53,757 nucleotides of DNA from an uncultured bacterium. GTDB taxonomy: Bacteria > Bacillota > Clostridia > Peptostreptococcales > Anaerovoracaceae. Of this stretch, positions 34,523-43,062 are shown one piece after another. The DNA is taken from NCBI GenBank assembly GCA_905214225.1, contig CAJMLL010000014.1, forward strand, positions 1 through 53,757, in the 5' to 3' direction. Numbering within the stretch: the stretch's first letter is position 1; each line of letters starts with the position of its first letter. The notes beneath the pieces are model-generated. The model was given only the letters and a program-made list of their open reading frames with translations, was not told where the DNA came from and made no database searches. The translations under genes were made by a program, and so were the position numbers.

Positions 34523-35701
34523 CTAGGCCCTCCTGCGGCCTCTGCCTGCAAGAAGGTTCGCAATCACGCAGATTACCATGGTGATGACGAAATCCGGAAG
34601 GGTATTCCCCACCGGGGTATTCACCGTCATGAGCCAGCGGTAAAGAATGAAACCAATCAGCCAGACAATCAGGTTGACCCAGTTGAAACGGTCTTCACAG
34701 TCCGCCCTCTTCAGAATAAAGTAATCCGCCGCCTGCACGGCAATCATCGGCGCAAAAACGCTTCCGATGAAATACAGGAAATTGGTGATGTTATCCATGT
34801 TAAACATCATGGCGCCGGCAGTTCCGATAATCGTTACGATCAGCGCCGCGTGCTTCTCATTGATCTTATGATAAACTGTCACGCTGGATACCCCCGCGGA
34901 GTATGCGTCCAGGAAGGTTGTCGTTACTGTGGACAGGATGACGATCAGAAGTCCGGCGATTCCAAGACCCGCCTTGGTCATGATGACGGCGATGTTCGTC
35001 TCTCCGGTAAACAGCGATGCTCCCATTCCAATCACGAACATGAAGACGGAAACGATGCTGTAGGTCACCACGCTTGCTGCAGCGGCCGCGGCCGGTTTCT
35101 CCGCCTCCCTCGTGTAGTCGGAAATCAGCGGGAGCCAGCTGAGCGGCATGGAGACCGCAAGCTCTACGGCGCCTCCGAAGGTCAGCGTTCCCGCTGAAAC
35201 CTTCCCCATGCTGTTCCCGCTGAAGAAAACCAGCTTGAAGAGGATCACCGACAGAATCAGAAGCAGGACCATGGAAACCAGGCTGAGTTTTCCCAGATTG
35301 GTCACGCCAACCAGAATCCAGATCAGGATCAGAACTCCCATGATCAGCGCCCAGAACCAGACACCCATATGGAAAATCGACTGGGCGGAAACGGCTCCGT
35401 CGTAGGTCATGATGGCCGTCCAGCCGAGAAGCTGCAGGACATTCAGGATCGCGAACAGCTTGCAGCCGACGGTTCCGAAACTCATGCTGACAGTTTCCAT
35501 CGCGCTCTTTTCTTCAAATCCTCCGATCAGACCGGCCAGGAGCATCATGACGCCGCCGATCAGATGGCCCAGCAGAATTGCGAGAAGAGCCTTCTTAAAG
35601 CCAAGTCCCGCAAAATACGTGCCGGTCAGGATTTCTGCGATGGACACGCCTGCGCCGAACCAGATCAGCGCGTTGCTGAAAGTCGAAGTTTTTTTAGTCA
35701 T
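34523..35701 (-). CDS. cytX: CytX-like hydroxymethylpyrimidine transporter (NCS1 family)
   Basis: 392 aa, about 12 membrane helices. Family features: SNALIWFGAGVSIAEILTGTYFA at the N-terminus, LLGWTAIMTYDGA, MPLSWLPLISDYTREAEKP and DAYSAGVSS. CytX proteins are NCS1 cytosine-permease relatives proposed to import the thiamine pyrimidine precursor HMP. Its overlap with thiD and control by a TPP riboswitch strongly support that role. The frame extends to 35743, but GGAGGAGG before the ATG at 35701 decides the start, which overlaps the thiD stop by 8 nt. Confidence 0.88.
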   Translation of the reverse strand: MTKKTSTFSNALIWFGAGVSIAEILTGTYFAGLGFKKALLAILLGHLIGGVMMLLAGLIGGFEEKSAMETVSMSFGTVGCKLFAILNVLQLLGWTAIMTYDGAVSAQSIFHMGVWFWALIMGVLILIWILVGVTNLGKLSLVSMVLLLILSVILFKLVFFSGNSMGKVSAGTLTFGGAVELAVSMPLSWLPLISDYTREAEKPAAAAAASVVTYSIVSVFMFVIGMGASLFTGETNIAVIMTKAGLGIAGLLIVILSTVTTTFLDAYSAGVSSVTVYHKINEKHAALIVTIIGTAGAMMFNMDNITNFLYFIGSVFAPMIAVQAADYFILKRADCEDRFNWVNLIVWLIGFILYRWLMTVNTPVGNTLPDFVITMVICVIANLLAGRGRRRA

Positions 35702-36524
35702 CTGCGTCCTCCTCCGGAAGCAGATCTCCGTACTCTCCTTCAATTCTGAACGCGTGATTCATCGGGCCGCTGCCCTTTCCCAGATCCAGCATGGCTGCCA
35801 GCGCGCCGGAAATATACGCCTTTGCGAGGCGGACGGAAGTCTTCAGGTCCCGGCCCTTTGCGAGATTGGACGCAATGGCGCTGGACAGGGTGCAGCCCGT
35901 TCCGTGGGTATTCGGATTGTCGATCCGCTTTCCTCTGAACCAGTGTGCGCCTTCCCCGTCAAACAGCAGGTCATTGGCGGTGCTCAGCTGATGGCCGCCC
36001 TTGCAGAGGACAGCGCAGCCGTAATGCTCCATGATCTTCTTTGAAGCGGTAATCATGTCTTCTTCTGATTTTACCGGCATCTCCGCCAGGACTTCCGTCT
36101 CCGGGATGTTCGGTGTAATCACTTCTGCCAGCGGCAAAAGCTTATTCTTCAAGGCATCTACGGCATCTTCGCTGATGAGCCGCGCACCGCTGGTCGCCAC
36201 CATAACCGGATCCACGACGATGTGCTTTGCGCCGTACTGCTCCAGCTTTTCCGTAATTACTGCAATCAGTTCCTTAGAGGATACCATTCCTGTCTTTACC
36301 GCGTCCGGATAAATATCTGTAAAAATGCAGTCCAGCTGCTTTCCCAGAAATTCAGGCGTGGACTCCAGGACATCGGCAACGCCGGTGGTGTTCTGTGCCG
36401 TCAGAGCGGTAATCGCGCTCATGGCATAAACTCCGTTGGCCGTCATCGTCTTAATGTCTGCCTGAATTCCAGCGCCTCCGCTGGAATCCGATCCAGCGAT
36501 TGTTAATGCGGTTTTCATCTTCAT
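35694..36524 (-). CDS. thiD: Hydroxymethylpyrimidine/phosphomethylpyrimidine kinase
   Basis: 276-aa ribokinase-fold enzyme phosphorylating HMP and HMP-P in thiamine synthesis. ALTIAGSDSSGGAGIQADIKT at the N-terminus, DPVMVATSGARL, and the C-terminal NTHGTGCTLSSAIAS (anion hole and catalytic Asp region) are diagnostic. It is first in the two-gene thiD-cytX unit, about 200 nt downstream of a TPP riboswitch. AAAGGAGATCTCAAG precedes the ATG. The pair forms an HMP salvage module. Confidence 0.96.
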   Translation of the reverse strand: MKMKTALTIAGSDSSGGAGIQADIKTMTANGVYAMSAITALTAQNTTGVADVLESTPEFLGKQLDCIFTDIYPDAVKTGMVSSKELIAVITEKLEQYGAKHIVVDPVMVATSGARLISEDAVDALKNKLLPLAEVITPNIPETEVLAEMPVKSEEDMITASKKIMEHYGCAVLCKGGHQLSTANDLLFDGEGAHWFRGKRIDNPNTHGTGCTLSSAIASNLAKGRDLKTSVRLAKAYISGALAAMLDLGKGSGPMNHAFRIEGEYGDLLPEEDADD

Positions 36525-36729
36525 CTTGAGATCTCCTTTCTCAGAAACGCACTAATTTTCTATTGCGGCCGAAGGTGGTGCCCCCAATCCGCCGCAGGAA
36601 GAAGCATGCGCGCAGCGAAGCCTCAATCGGAAAGCCCCTCTGAAACTCCGCCTGCAGCCAGGAAAATGCCGATCGCATTGAAAAAGGGGGGCCTTCCTTT
36701 CCGGAACAGCCCCTTCAAAATTCATCTTC

Positions 36730-36812
36730 CATAATCCCTCCGCTGGCATTATCCAAATCAGGTTTTCAGGGTCAGGTTATTACCTTTCTCAGCCTTTCAG
36801 CTCCCCTTTATG
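36730..36812 (-). ncRNA. TPP riboswitch (THI element)
   Basis: Read on the minus strand the element shows GGGGAGC, CTGAGAAAGG, ACCTGACCCTG, ACCTGATTTGGATAATGCC and AGCGGAGGGA, the conserved core of the thiamine pyrophosphate aptamer. It is followed by a GC-rich hairpin region and then thiD. It is expected to shut off HMP salvage when TPP is plentiful. Confidence 0.95.
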
Positions 36813-36895
36813 TACGTACATGTTATTCTTCTGTATTCATTATCTTAACACTGCAGAAGAGCCCTGTCAAAATAATGAAATGGATAAATAAAGTT

Positions 36896-36973
36896 TTGAC
36901 AGAAGAACAAATATGTGTTACAGTCAAACCATGATAGGACGTAGGATGATATATACATGCTACGTAGGATGTT
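36896..36973 (+). promoter_or_regulatory. Promoter and two operators of the PanE-like gene
   Basis: TTGACA (36896-36901), 17 nt, TACAGT (36919-36924), then ACGTAGGATGAT (36939-36950) and ACGTAGGATGTT (36962-36973). The arrangement and most bases match the promoter of the FadR-type regulator at 30368-30446. Confidence 0.87.
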
Positions 36974-37048
36974 AATAGACTGAGAAAGCCGGCGGAATAC
37001 CGGGTCGAATTATTGCCTGGATAAAAGACTGAAAGGAGCTTATTTATC

Positions 37049-37987
37049 ATGAGAATTGGATTTGTTGGATGCGGAGCAATTGGCAGCTGCTATGCCAGCT
37101 ATTTAGTAAAGGCACATGAGGTCTGTGTTCTGGATACATCAGAGAAGGTAATCAATGCCGTTAAAGAACATGGAATCCTGGTAGATCAGTGCGCTCCGGG
37201 TCATGGAAACGGAGAAACGGTTGCCGTTCATCCTGCCATTGCCACCACTGACCCGAAGGAAATCGGAGTTGTCGATATCCTCGTTGTATTTGTTCACTAT
37301 CAGTATCTGGAATCGGCTGTCAGAAACGCCCTTCCGATGATCGATAAGCATACCATGGTTATGTGCCTGCAGAATGGCTATGGAAATTATGATGAGATTG
37401 CCAAGGTTGTTCCGGAAGAACAGATCGTGATTGGAAATACGGCATTCGGAGCAACTCCAGTAGAGCCGGGACATGTCAAGCATACTGGCTATGGCGCAAT
37501 GAATATCGGAACCATCAAGGCACCTAAGGAGAAGGTACTTGAAGTGGCAGAAGCTTTCCGTGCAGCAGATCTGGATGTTGATGTCCATGACAACGTCATG
37601 AATGCCATCTGGCATAAACTGCTGGCAAATGTTGCCATTAACGGTGTCAGCGCGCTGCTTGAGACTAAGAATGGCTTCATCAGCCAGAATCCATATGCAA
37701 ACAAACTGACAGAAATGCTGATCGGTGAGGCAATTCTCGTAGCCAACGCAGACGGATGCACATTAAATTACGAAGAAGAACTGGAACATGCCTATGATGT
37801 CTCCCGCAAGACTGACGAGACAATCAGTTCGATGGTGCAGGATGTCATTCATCACAGAGAAACGGAAATCCGCATTATTAACGGAGCGGTATCAAAGTTA
37901 GGAAAGAAATATAACATCCCGACACCTGCAAATGATACCATTCTGAACCTGGTACTGGCAAAGCAGTCCCTCTATCTTGGAAAATAG
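37049..37987 (+). CDS. Ketopantoate reductase (PanE/ApbA) family oxidoreductase
   Basis: 312-aa NAD(P)-dependent reductase: RIGFVGCGAIGSCYASYL (Rossmann GxGxxG at 7-12), MCLQNGYGNYDEI, GNTAFGAT, the catalytic-Lys segment IWHKLLANVAING and the C-terminal EIRIINGAVSKLGKKYNIPTPANDTI. True PanE reduces 2-dehydropantoate for pantothenate, but this gene has no pan neighbours and carries the same operators as the TRAP and transketolase units, so a different 2-oxo/2-hydroxy acid is likelier (inference). AAAGGAG precedes the ATG, and a strong terminator follows. It is a single-gene unit. Confidence 0.88.
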   Translation: MRIGFVGCGAIGSCYASYLVKAHEVCVLDTSEKVINAVKEHGILVDQCAPGHGNGETVAVHPAIATTDPKEIGVVDILVVFVHYQYLESAVRNALPMIDKHTMVMCLQNGYGNYDEIAKVVPEEQIVIGNTAFGATPVEPGHVKHTGYGAMNIGTIKAPKEKVLEVAEAFRAADLDVDVHDNVMNAIWHKLLANVAINGVSALLETKNGFISQNPYANKLTEMLIGEAILVANADGCTLNYEEELEHAYDVSRKTDETISSMVQDVIHHRETEIRIINGAVSKLGKKYNIPTPANDTILNLVLAKQSLYLGK

Positions 37988-38031
37988 AGAAACAACAAAA
38001 TAAATCTGTAAAAACCCTATACCTATATAAG

Positions 38032-38072
38032 AGGCCTTCTGTGATTTCAACCAATCATGGAAGGCCTTTTTT
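38032..38072 (+). terminator. Terminator of the PanE-like gene
   Basis: AGGCCTTC/GAAGGCCT with an inner TGATT/AATCA stem and a T-run (38068-38072), 45 nt past the stop. Confidence 0.9.
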
Positions 38073-38159
38073 CTTGTATTGTCTGTCCGTCTGGCGGCAG
38101 CAAGTTTCCCGGATAACCGCCTTTCCATAACCCCTCATGGCCGGGGATCTCCTTCCAGC

Positions 38160-38202
38160 AAAAAGCAGAAAACGGCTGACTCACACTTCAGCCGTTTTCT
38201 GC
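38160..38202 (-). terminator. Terminator of the hemerythrin-hcp unit
   Basis: Perfect 15-bp stem GCAGAAAACGGCTGA/TCAGCCGTTTTCTGC (38165-38179, 38188-38202), with TTTTT following on the minus strand. A further small hairpin GAGGCAGA/TCTGCCTC lies at about 38221-38239. Confidence 0.85.
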
Positions 38203-38288
38203 AATATCATCTAATTATCAGAGGCAGAACATCTGCCTCATGGGAGTGATCTCTGTTATGATTGATTACTGTTTCAATGCTTTACAGT

Positions 38289-39476
38289 CTAGTCGTCTTT
38301 TGTTACCCCGTACTTCTCCATCATCTTCTTCAGGAAGGAAAGGTGAAGCTCTCTGGTGATCATCGACTGCGGCTTGCGCTCATAGTCACGGCACTTCTGA
38401 TTGACTTCTTCCTTTGCCTCTTCAGAAAGCTGGTTATTCGCAAAGGTATAGACGACGTTGTTTTCCTTCTCGATGTGGCGCTGAAGCAGGTTGGCGTAAC
38501 CCATCAGATGGGCGATCAGCTGCAGCTTGTGCTCTGTCTTCGGCTCTTTCTCATAGAGATTCAGCGCTTCCTCAGCCTCGCGGACATGGTCTCTTCCCAG
38601 GTCATGCTCCACCAGCATGCCGTGCGTGATCAGATTCTCCGCAACGGTTCCCAGGTCCTTCACCATTCTCGGGAAAAGGAAATCCTCTTCCTTTCCATGA
38701 TGATGACGGTCCGCGTACTTTCTGATGAAGTCGATAATCCTTCTGATCTCGTCTGCATCAACGTCTGCGCCCTCCAGAATTCCGCAGCAGATCCGGTCAA
38801 TGACCTGCAGCATGTAGTGGATGTTCTGGTGCTCTTCCATCATCAGATCGACGGCGTACATCCCCAGCTTTACATCTGCCTTCTTGATCACGCAGGATCC
38901 ATCATGATCAGAATACTTATAACCGCTGCCTTCCAGCATGCCGGAAACCATGGCCTCACGCAGGGCATAATACGGCGCATCGTCCTTACCAAGAACCTGG
39001 TAGCTTCCCGCATGCATATCCTGCACCCTGCTCCAGCAGACACGGTCCTCCGATTTTTCGGTCAGCTGATTGACATTGTCGCAAGGCATACCGTCCAGCA
39101 GGCTGTCATTCAGCAGCTGATAGGCTTCCTGCGCATCGTGAACCTCTGCCTTGTTCGCTTCACCAAATGCCTTCGCCGCCTTTTTCAGATCATCCAGGCG
39201 GGAAGCATCCTCATCCAGAATGGCGGTTACAAGTCTGGCACTTCTGTCCTCTGCGGCTCCGATTCTCGCCTGCAGCCATCCGTGGATATTTCCTCCGTCA
39301 ATGACGGTGTCCAGCTGCGGCATCTCCACCGGCTTTACATCTTCCGACAAAGCAGAATCTGCAAGAACATTCCAATTATTTTCTTTTCCGTATTTCACGA
39401 TTGCGTCCGTCATTCCCTCCTGAAGCTGGATCTTGTGATACAGCCAGAAGTGAATCGGTCCAAGGAACTTACTCAT
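38289..39476 (-). CDS. Hemerythrin (HHE) domain protein with an uncharacterised N-terminal domain
   Basis: 395 aa. The C-terminal part (about 215-370) is a hemerythrin-like four-helix bundle with the di-iron ligand pattern MEEHQNIH...HHHGKEEDFLFPRM...HGMLVEHDLGRDH...RHIEKENNVVY. The first about 205 residues (MSKFLGPIHFWLYHKI..., CWSRVQDMHAGSYQVLG) form a separate domain I do not recognise. Such proteins in anaerobes take part in O2/NO handling or iron-centre repair (ScdA/YtfE-like). It lies 142 nt downstream of hcp on the same strand, supporting a nitrosative-stress role. AGAGGAG precedes the ATG at 39476; the frame itself extends to 39518. Confidence 0.85.
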   Translation of the reverse strand: MSKFLGPIHFWLYHKIQLQEGMTDAIVKYGKENNWNVLADSALSEDVKPVEMPQLDTVIDGGNIHGWLQARIGAAEDRSARLVTAILDEDASRLDDLKKAAKAFGEANKAEVHDAQEAYQLLNDSLLDGMPCDNVNQLTEKSEDRVCWSRVQDMHAGSYQVLGKDDAPYYALREAMVSGMLEGSGYKYSDHDGSCVIKKADVKLGMYAVDLMMEEHQNIHYMLQVIDRICCGILEGADVDADEIRRIIDFIRKYADRHHHGKEEDFLFPRMVKDLGTVAENLITHGMLVEHDLGRDHVREAEEALNLYEKEPKTEHKLQLIAHLMGYANLLQRHIEKENNVVYTFANNQLSEEAKEEVNQKCRDYERKPQSMITRELHLSFLKKMMEKYGVTKDD

Positions 39477-39548
39477 TTCTATTCTCCTCTTATTCAGGAA
39501 GGGATTCCGAAGCGGCATCCATGCTGCACGGACCTTCTTTTTTAATTT

Positions 39549-39577
39549 CCGGGCGGCATCAGTCTGACGCCGCCCGG
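39549..39577. repeat. GC-rich hairpin between hcp and the hemerythrin gene
   Basis: CCGGGCGGC / GCCGCCCGG with an 11-nt loop in the 142-nt spacer. It has no T-run on the hcp strand, so it may stabilise or partly attenuate the transcript rather than end it. Confidence 0.5.
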
Positions 39578-39618
39578 GATGTTTATTGCTTTAATGCTAT
39601 ATTTCTTATTCTTACAGC

Positions 39619-41517
39619 CTATTTTCCAACTGCATCGTTAACAGCCTTCAGTACTGCATTGACATCCAGTCCGTGTACATAGCAGGCATCTCTCAGGGAC
39701 TCCATCTGGGAGGACGGGCAGCCCAGGCAGTGCATGCCGCAGTTCATCAGAGCTTCTGCAGTCTCCGGGAACTGAGCGAGGATTTCTCCAACCAGCATGT
39801 CGGATGTAACCGGACCCTCAGCAGAAGCATCGTCCGCTGTTTCCTCTGCTGCGTCAGCCTTTGTCTCCTTCTCAGCAGTGAAGAGCTTGATGTCGTCTTC
39901 TACTGTTCCGATTCCTGCGATTCCGAAAGTGTCGACCAGAACCTGTGCAACAGTAGGTGACAGGAATGCCGGCAGAGTCGGTCCGAGGTGAATGTTCTTT
40001 ACGCCCAGGGACAGGAGAGCGAGGAGTACGATGACAGCCTTCTGCTCATACCATGCAATGTTGAACTCGATCGGCAGGTCATTGATGTCGTCCAGTCCGA
40101 ATACATCCTTCAGTGCCATAGCGATCATAACCAGGGAGAAGGAGTCGTTGCACTGTCCTGCATCCAGAACACGCGGAATTCCATTGATGTCGCCCAGGTT
40201 CAGCTTATTGTACTTATACTTTGCGCAGCCTGCTGTCAGAATGATTGTGTCCTTCGGCAGAGCCTTTGCGAACTCTGTATAGTAATCTCTGCTCTTCATA
40301 CGGCCGTCGCATCCAGCCATAACGATGAACTTCTTGATGGAACCGTTCTTGATGTTTTCAACGATCTTGTCAGCAAGGGACAGGGTCTGCGCGTGAGCAA
40401 ATCCTCCGACGATTGTTCCCTCTTCAATCTGCTCTGGTGCTTCGCACTTCTTTGCGAGCTCGATGATCTCGGAGAAGTCCTTGTGACCGTTCTCGTCTGC
40501 CTCGATGTGCTTGCAGCCCGGGAAGCCTGCAGCGCCTGTTGTGAACATCTTATCCTTATATGTGCTGTTGGCTGTCGGCGGAACGATGCAGTTGGTAGTC
40601 ATCAGGATCGGACCATGGAAGGAAGTGAACTCTTCTCTCTGCTTCCACCATGCATTTCCGTAGTTACCAACCAGGTTGTCATACTTTCTGAATGCCGGAT
40701 AGTAGTTTCCTGGCAGCATCTCGGAATGGGTGTAAACGTCAACGCCTGTTCCCTGTGTCTGCTCCAGCAGCATTTCCAGATCCTTCAGGTCATGTCCGGA
40801 AATCAGGATTCCCGGATTGTTTCTTGTTCCGATGTTAACCTCGGAAATGATCGGGTTTCCGTAAGCGGATGTGTTAGCCTCATCCAGGTCAGCCATTCCC
40901 TGAACACCGTTCTTTCCGGTTTCCAGAGTCAGGTTTATGTACTCGGAAGCGGTCATTGTGTCATCCAGTGTCTGCGCCAGTGCCTTCTGAACGAATGCGT
41001 CAACATCCGGATCTTCCTTGCCGAGAACGTTTGCATGCTTTGTGTAAGCAGCCAGTCCCTTCAGTCCGTAAGTGATCAGCTCGCGGAGGCTTCTGATATC
41101 TTCATCTACAGTAGCCAGAACACCGACCTCATCGGATGCTGCCTTCTCTTCATAAGCCTCTTCCGGTCCGTTCCACTCTGCAGCTTCCGGCAGGTTGTCG
41201 CGGCTGTCTATCTGATGCAGCAGCTTTTCCTTCTCATACAGAGTCTCTGTAATTCTCTCTTTAATTGCTGTGTCATCGAAGTTTGCGTTTGTGATTGTAG
41301 TGAACAGGTTCTCTGTTACCATGTGATCAACATCTCTTGGAACTTCCTTGCCCTCGTCACGCATTCTTGTTGTAACTGCGGACAGTCCCTTTGTCACGTA
41401 GATCAGCAGATCCTGCAGTCCTGCAGTCTCCGGCTTCTTTCCACATACGCCGCCCTTGGTGCATCCTTTATTTCCTGCTGTCTCCTGGCACTGAAAACAA
41501 AACATCTTATCTTCCAT
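39619..41517 (-). CDS. hcp: Hybrid cluster protein (Hcp) with a C-terminal DUF1858 domain
   Basis: 632 aa, about 80 longer than plain Hcp. N-terminal cysteines in [22 protein letters not shown] (Cys7, 10, 19, 25) match the [4Fe-4S] type of strict anaerobes, and hybrid-cluster ligands are present in the downstream GISGHDL-like, [23 protein letters not shown] and [10 protein letters not shown] segments. Hcp reduces NO (and hydroxylamine in vitro) and S-nitrosylates proteins in E. coli. After an Ala/Glu-rich linker (about 535-560) a DUF1858 domain with [11 protein letters not shown] (C-x3-C-x2-C) ends the protein; that domain is otherwise seen in ScdA-like and small redox proteins. A palindrome and TATACT -10 lie upstream. 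Confidence 0.93.
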   Translation of the reverse strand: MEDKMFCFQCQETAGNKGCTKGGVCGKKPETAGLQDLLIYVTKGLSAVTTRMRDEGKEVPRDVDHMVTENLFTTITNANFDDTAIKERITETLYEKEKLLHQIDSRDNLPEAAEWNGPEEAYEEKAASDEVGVLATVDEDIRSLRELITYGLKGLAAYTKHANVLGKEDPDVDAFVQKALAQTLDDTMTASEYINLTLETGKNGVQGMADLDEANTSAYGNPIISEVNIGTRNNPGILISGHDLKDLEMLLEQTQGTGVDVYTHSEMLPGNYYPAFRKYDNLVGNYGNAWWKQREEFTSFHGPILMTTNCIVPPTANSTYKDKMFTTGAAGFPGCKHIEADENGHKDFSEIIELAKKCEAPEQIEEGTIVGGFAHAQTLSLADKIVENIKNGSIKKFIVMAGCDGRMKSRDYYTEFAKALPKDTIILTAGCAKYKYNKLNLGDINGIPRVLDAGQCNDSFSLVMIAMALKDVFGLDDINDLPIEFNIAWYEQKAVIVLLALLSLGVKNIHLGPTLPAFLSPTVAQVLVDTFGIAGIGTVEDDIKLFTAEKETKADAAEETADDASAEGPVTSDMLVGEILAQFPETAEALMNCGMHCLGCPSSQMESLRDACYVHGLDVNAVLKAVNDAVGK

Positions 41518-41589
41518 AATATCCTCCTTTAGATGATTTCTTTTATTCCCTGCGTCCTTTCCGACGCGCTTCTTTCAAACAACAACTGA

Positions 41590-41635
41590 AGTATAGCACG
41601 GCCCCAGAGCTGTTTCGATAACAAATGTTACATTT
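41590..41635 (-). promoter_or_regulatory. hcp promoter with Crp/Fnr-type palindrome
   Basis: A -10 TATACT (minus strand, 41595-41590) without a good -35 has the perfect palindrome AAATGT-T-ACATTT (41623-41635) centred about 34 nt before the -10. This fits activation by a Crp/Fnr protein such as the one encoded just upstream (inference). Confidence 0.65.
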
Positions 41636-41697
41636 CGCAAGATTTTATTCCCTTCTTGCAAAACTTTTAATATCAGCATCCCGAATATCCGGAATGG

Positions 41698-42396
41698 CTA
41701 GAGCAGATCCATCAGCCGTTCCAGATCCGGCACGGTGATCTTCCGCTTTTCCATACAGATCAGGCCTTCTTCCTTCATATGATTCAGTTCTCTGGACACG
41801 GAAGGTCTTGCCGCATTCAGAAATTCTGAAAGATCTGCCTGACTCATGGCAAATGCTTTTCCCGGATGATCGGATAAGTAGACCAGCAGGGTCTTCGCGA
41901 TTTTCTGCCGCAGAGTCGAGCAGCTCATAATCTGCAGCCTCCGGTTTAAGAAATACGCTTTCTTTGCAAACACAGCAATCATATTATGAATCAGCTTCTG
42001 GTGCCATTCACAGGCATTTCCGCAGGACTGAAAGGTAAAATTCTTCGGCATCAAAAGAAGATCGGAAGCCTTCTGCGCCTCTGCGTAGTATTCGTAATTC
42101 TCCTTATCTAAAAACAGCAGGACCTCGCCGAACATCTCCCCCGGCTCCGTAAAATCCGCCATCACCGCCCTCCTGCAGTCCAGATATTCTTTACCGACCT
42201 GAACCTTTCCGGAAAGCAGGATCATCAGATACTCCGGGTGATCTTCTTCATTAAAAACCTGTTCGCCCCGGCCGTATCTCTTCACCCGGGATCCGCTGCA
42301 GGACAGACAGTGTCCGATTTCGGACAGATCCATTCCTTTAAACAGAGCACAGGATAACAAGCCGTCCTGATATTTCTGGAGCTCTTTTTCTGTCAT
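41698..42396 (-). CDS. Crp/Fnr-family transcriptional regulator
   Basis: 232 aa: an N-terminal cyclic-nucleotide-binding-like beta barrel (ILLSGKVQVGKEYLDCRRAVMADFTEPGEMFGEVLLF) and a C-terminal winged helix (SQADLSEFLNAARPSVSRELNHMKEEGLI). Cysteines at the N-terminus (LLSCALF, GHCLSCSGS) could hold a cofactor or sense redox state. It lies directly upstream of hcp on the same strand, like HcpR-type regulators of the nitrosative response, and is probably its activator (inference). The frame extends to 42543, but GGAG 8 nt before the ATG at 42396 decides the start. Divergent from zur. Confidence 0.85.
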   Translation of the reverse strand: MTEKELQKYQDGLLSCALFKGMDLSEIGHCLSCSGSRVKRYGRGEQVFNEEDHPEYLMILLSGKVQVGKEYLDCRRAVMADFTEPGEMFGEVLLFLDKENYEYYAEAQKASDLLLMPKNFTFQSCGNACEWHQKLIHNMIAVFAKKAYFLNRRLQIMSCSTLRQKIAKTLLVYLSDHPGKAFAMSQADLSEFLNAARPSVSRELNHMKEEGLICMEKRKITVPDLERLMDLL

Positions 42397-42528
42397 ACAC
42401 ATTTCTCCTTTCCCTTCGGCCCGCCGCCCGGGAGTATTTTGTCTCACCTGCACCAGTGCACGCCGGAAGGCATCTCCTAAAGTATACCACACGAAAAAAA
42501 GAAATAACCAGGGCGTGTATACAGGCAG

Positions 42529-42583
42529 TTGACAAACTTCCATTTTCTGTATATGATATGAAACTGAAAACGGTTTTCATTTT
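42529..42583 (+). promoter_or_regulatory. zur-znu promoter with Fur/Zur-type operator
   Basis: TTGACA (42529-42534), 17 nt, TATGAT (42552-42557), then the palindrome TGAAAAC-G-GTTTTCA (42565-42579) flanked by AAA and TTT (42561-42583), at the expected start site. This predicts autorepression by the Fur-family protein encoded next. Confidence 0.85.
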
Positions 42584-42603
42584 ACGAGAAGGAAGCGAAA
42601 ACA

Positions 42604-43062
42604 ATGTCAAAATCAGAATACAAGACGCGGCAGAAGGACGCAATCCTGGACTATCTGAAGCAGCATCCGGGAAAACACGTGACCGCCGGGTCTCTTCAGC
42701 GTCTGCTGGAAGATGATGGAATACATATCGGAACCACTACGATTTACAGGACCCTGGACCGGCTGGTGGCGGAGAATCAGGTCCGGAAATATGAAAATGG
42801 CAGCGGACAGAGCGCCTGCTATGAATATTTAAATGAAGAAACGCGCTGCCATCCGGGCGAGTACCACATGATGTGCGAACGCTGCGGCCGCCTGATCCAC
42901 CTGCACTGTGAAGAGATGAAGAAAATCACCGATCACATCCAGGCGGGACACGGGTTCACCCTGGACCCGGGGCGCACAGTCCTCTATGGCATCTGCGAAG
43001 AATGCCGGCTTCTGGAGAAAGAAGAAAAGAAAAAGAAGGAAGCGGATCACCATGAGAAATAA
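42604..43062 (+). CDS. zur: Fur-family regulator, probably zinc-sensing Zur
   Basis: 152 aa: winged helix (RQKDAILDYLKQHPGKHVTAGSLQRLL, TTTIYRTLDRLV) and a metal-binding dimer domain with HMMCERCGRLIHLHC and ICEEC (two CxxC pairs for structural zinc plus His ligands). The Lys-rich tail is variable. It is first in an operon with znuA, znuC and znuB, so zinc rather than iron is the likely signal. AGAAGGAAG precedes the ATG. The znuA start overlaps its end. Confidence 0.9.
   Translation: MSKSEYKTRQKDAILDYLKQHPGKHVTAGSLQRLLEDDGIHIGTTTIYRTLDRLVAENQVRKYENGSGQSACYEYLNEETRCHPGEYHMMCERCGRLIHLHCEEMKKITDHIQAGHGFTLDPGRTVLYGICEECRLLEKEEKKKKEADHHEK

Noticed and set aside
37049..37987. Housekeeping panE (pantothenate synthesis)
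   Set aside because: Family fits, but no pan genes are near and the operators tie it to the transketolase/TRAP regulon, so no symbol is given.
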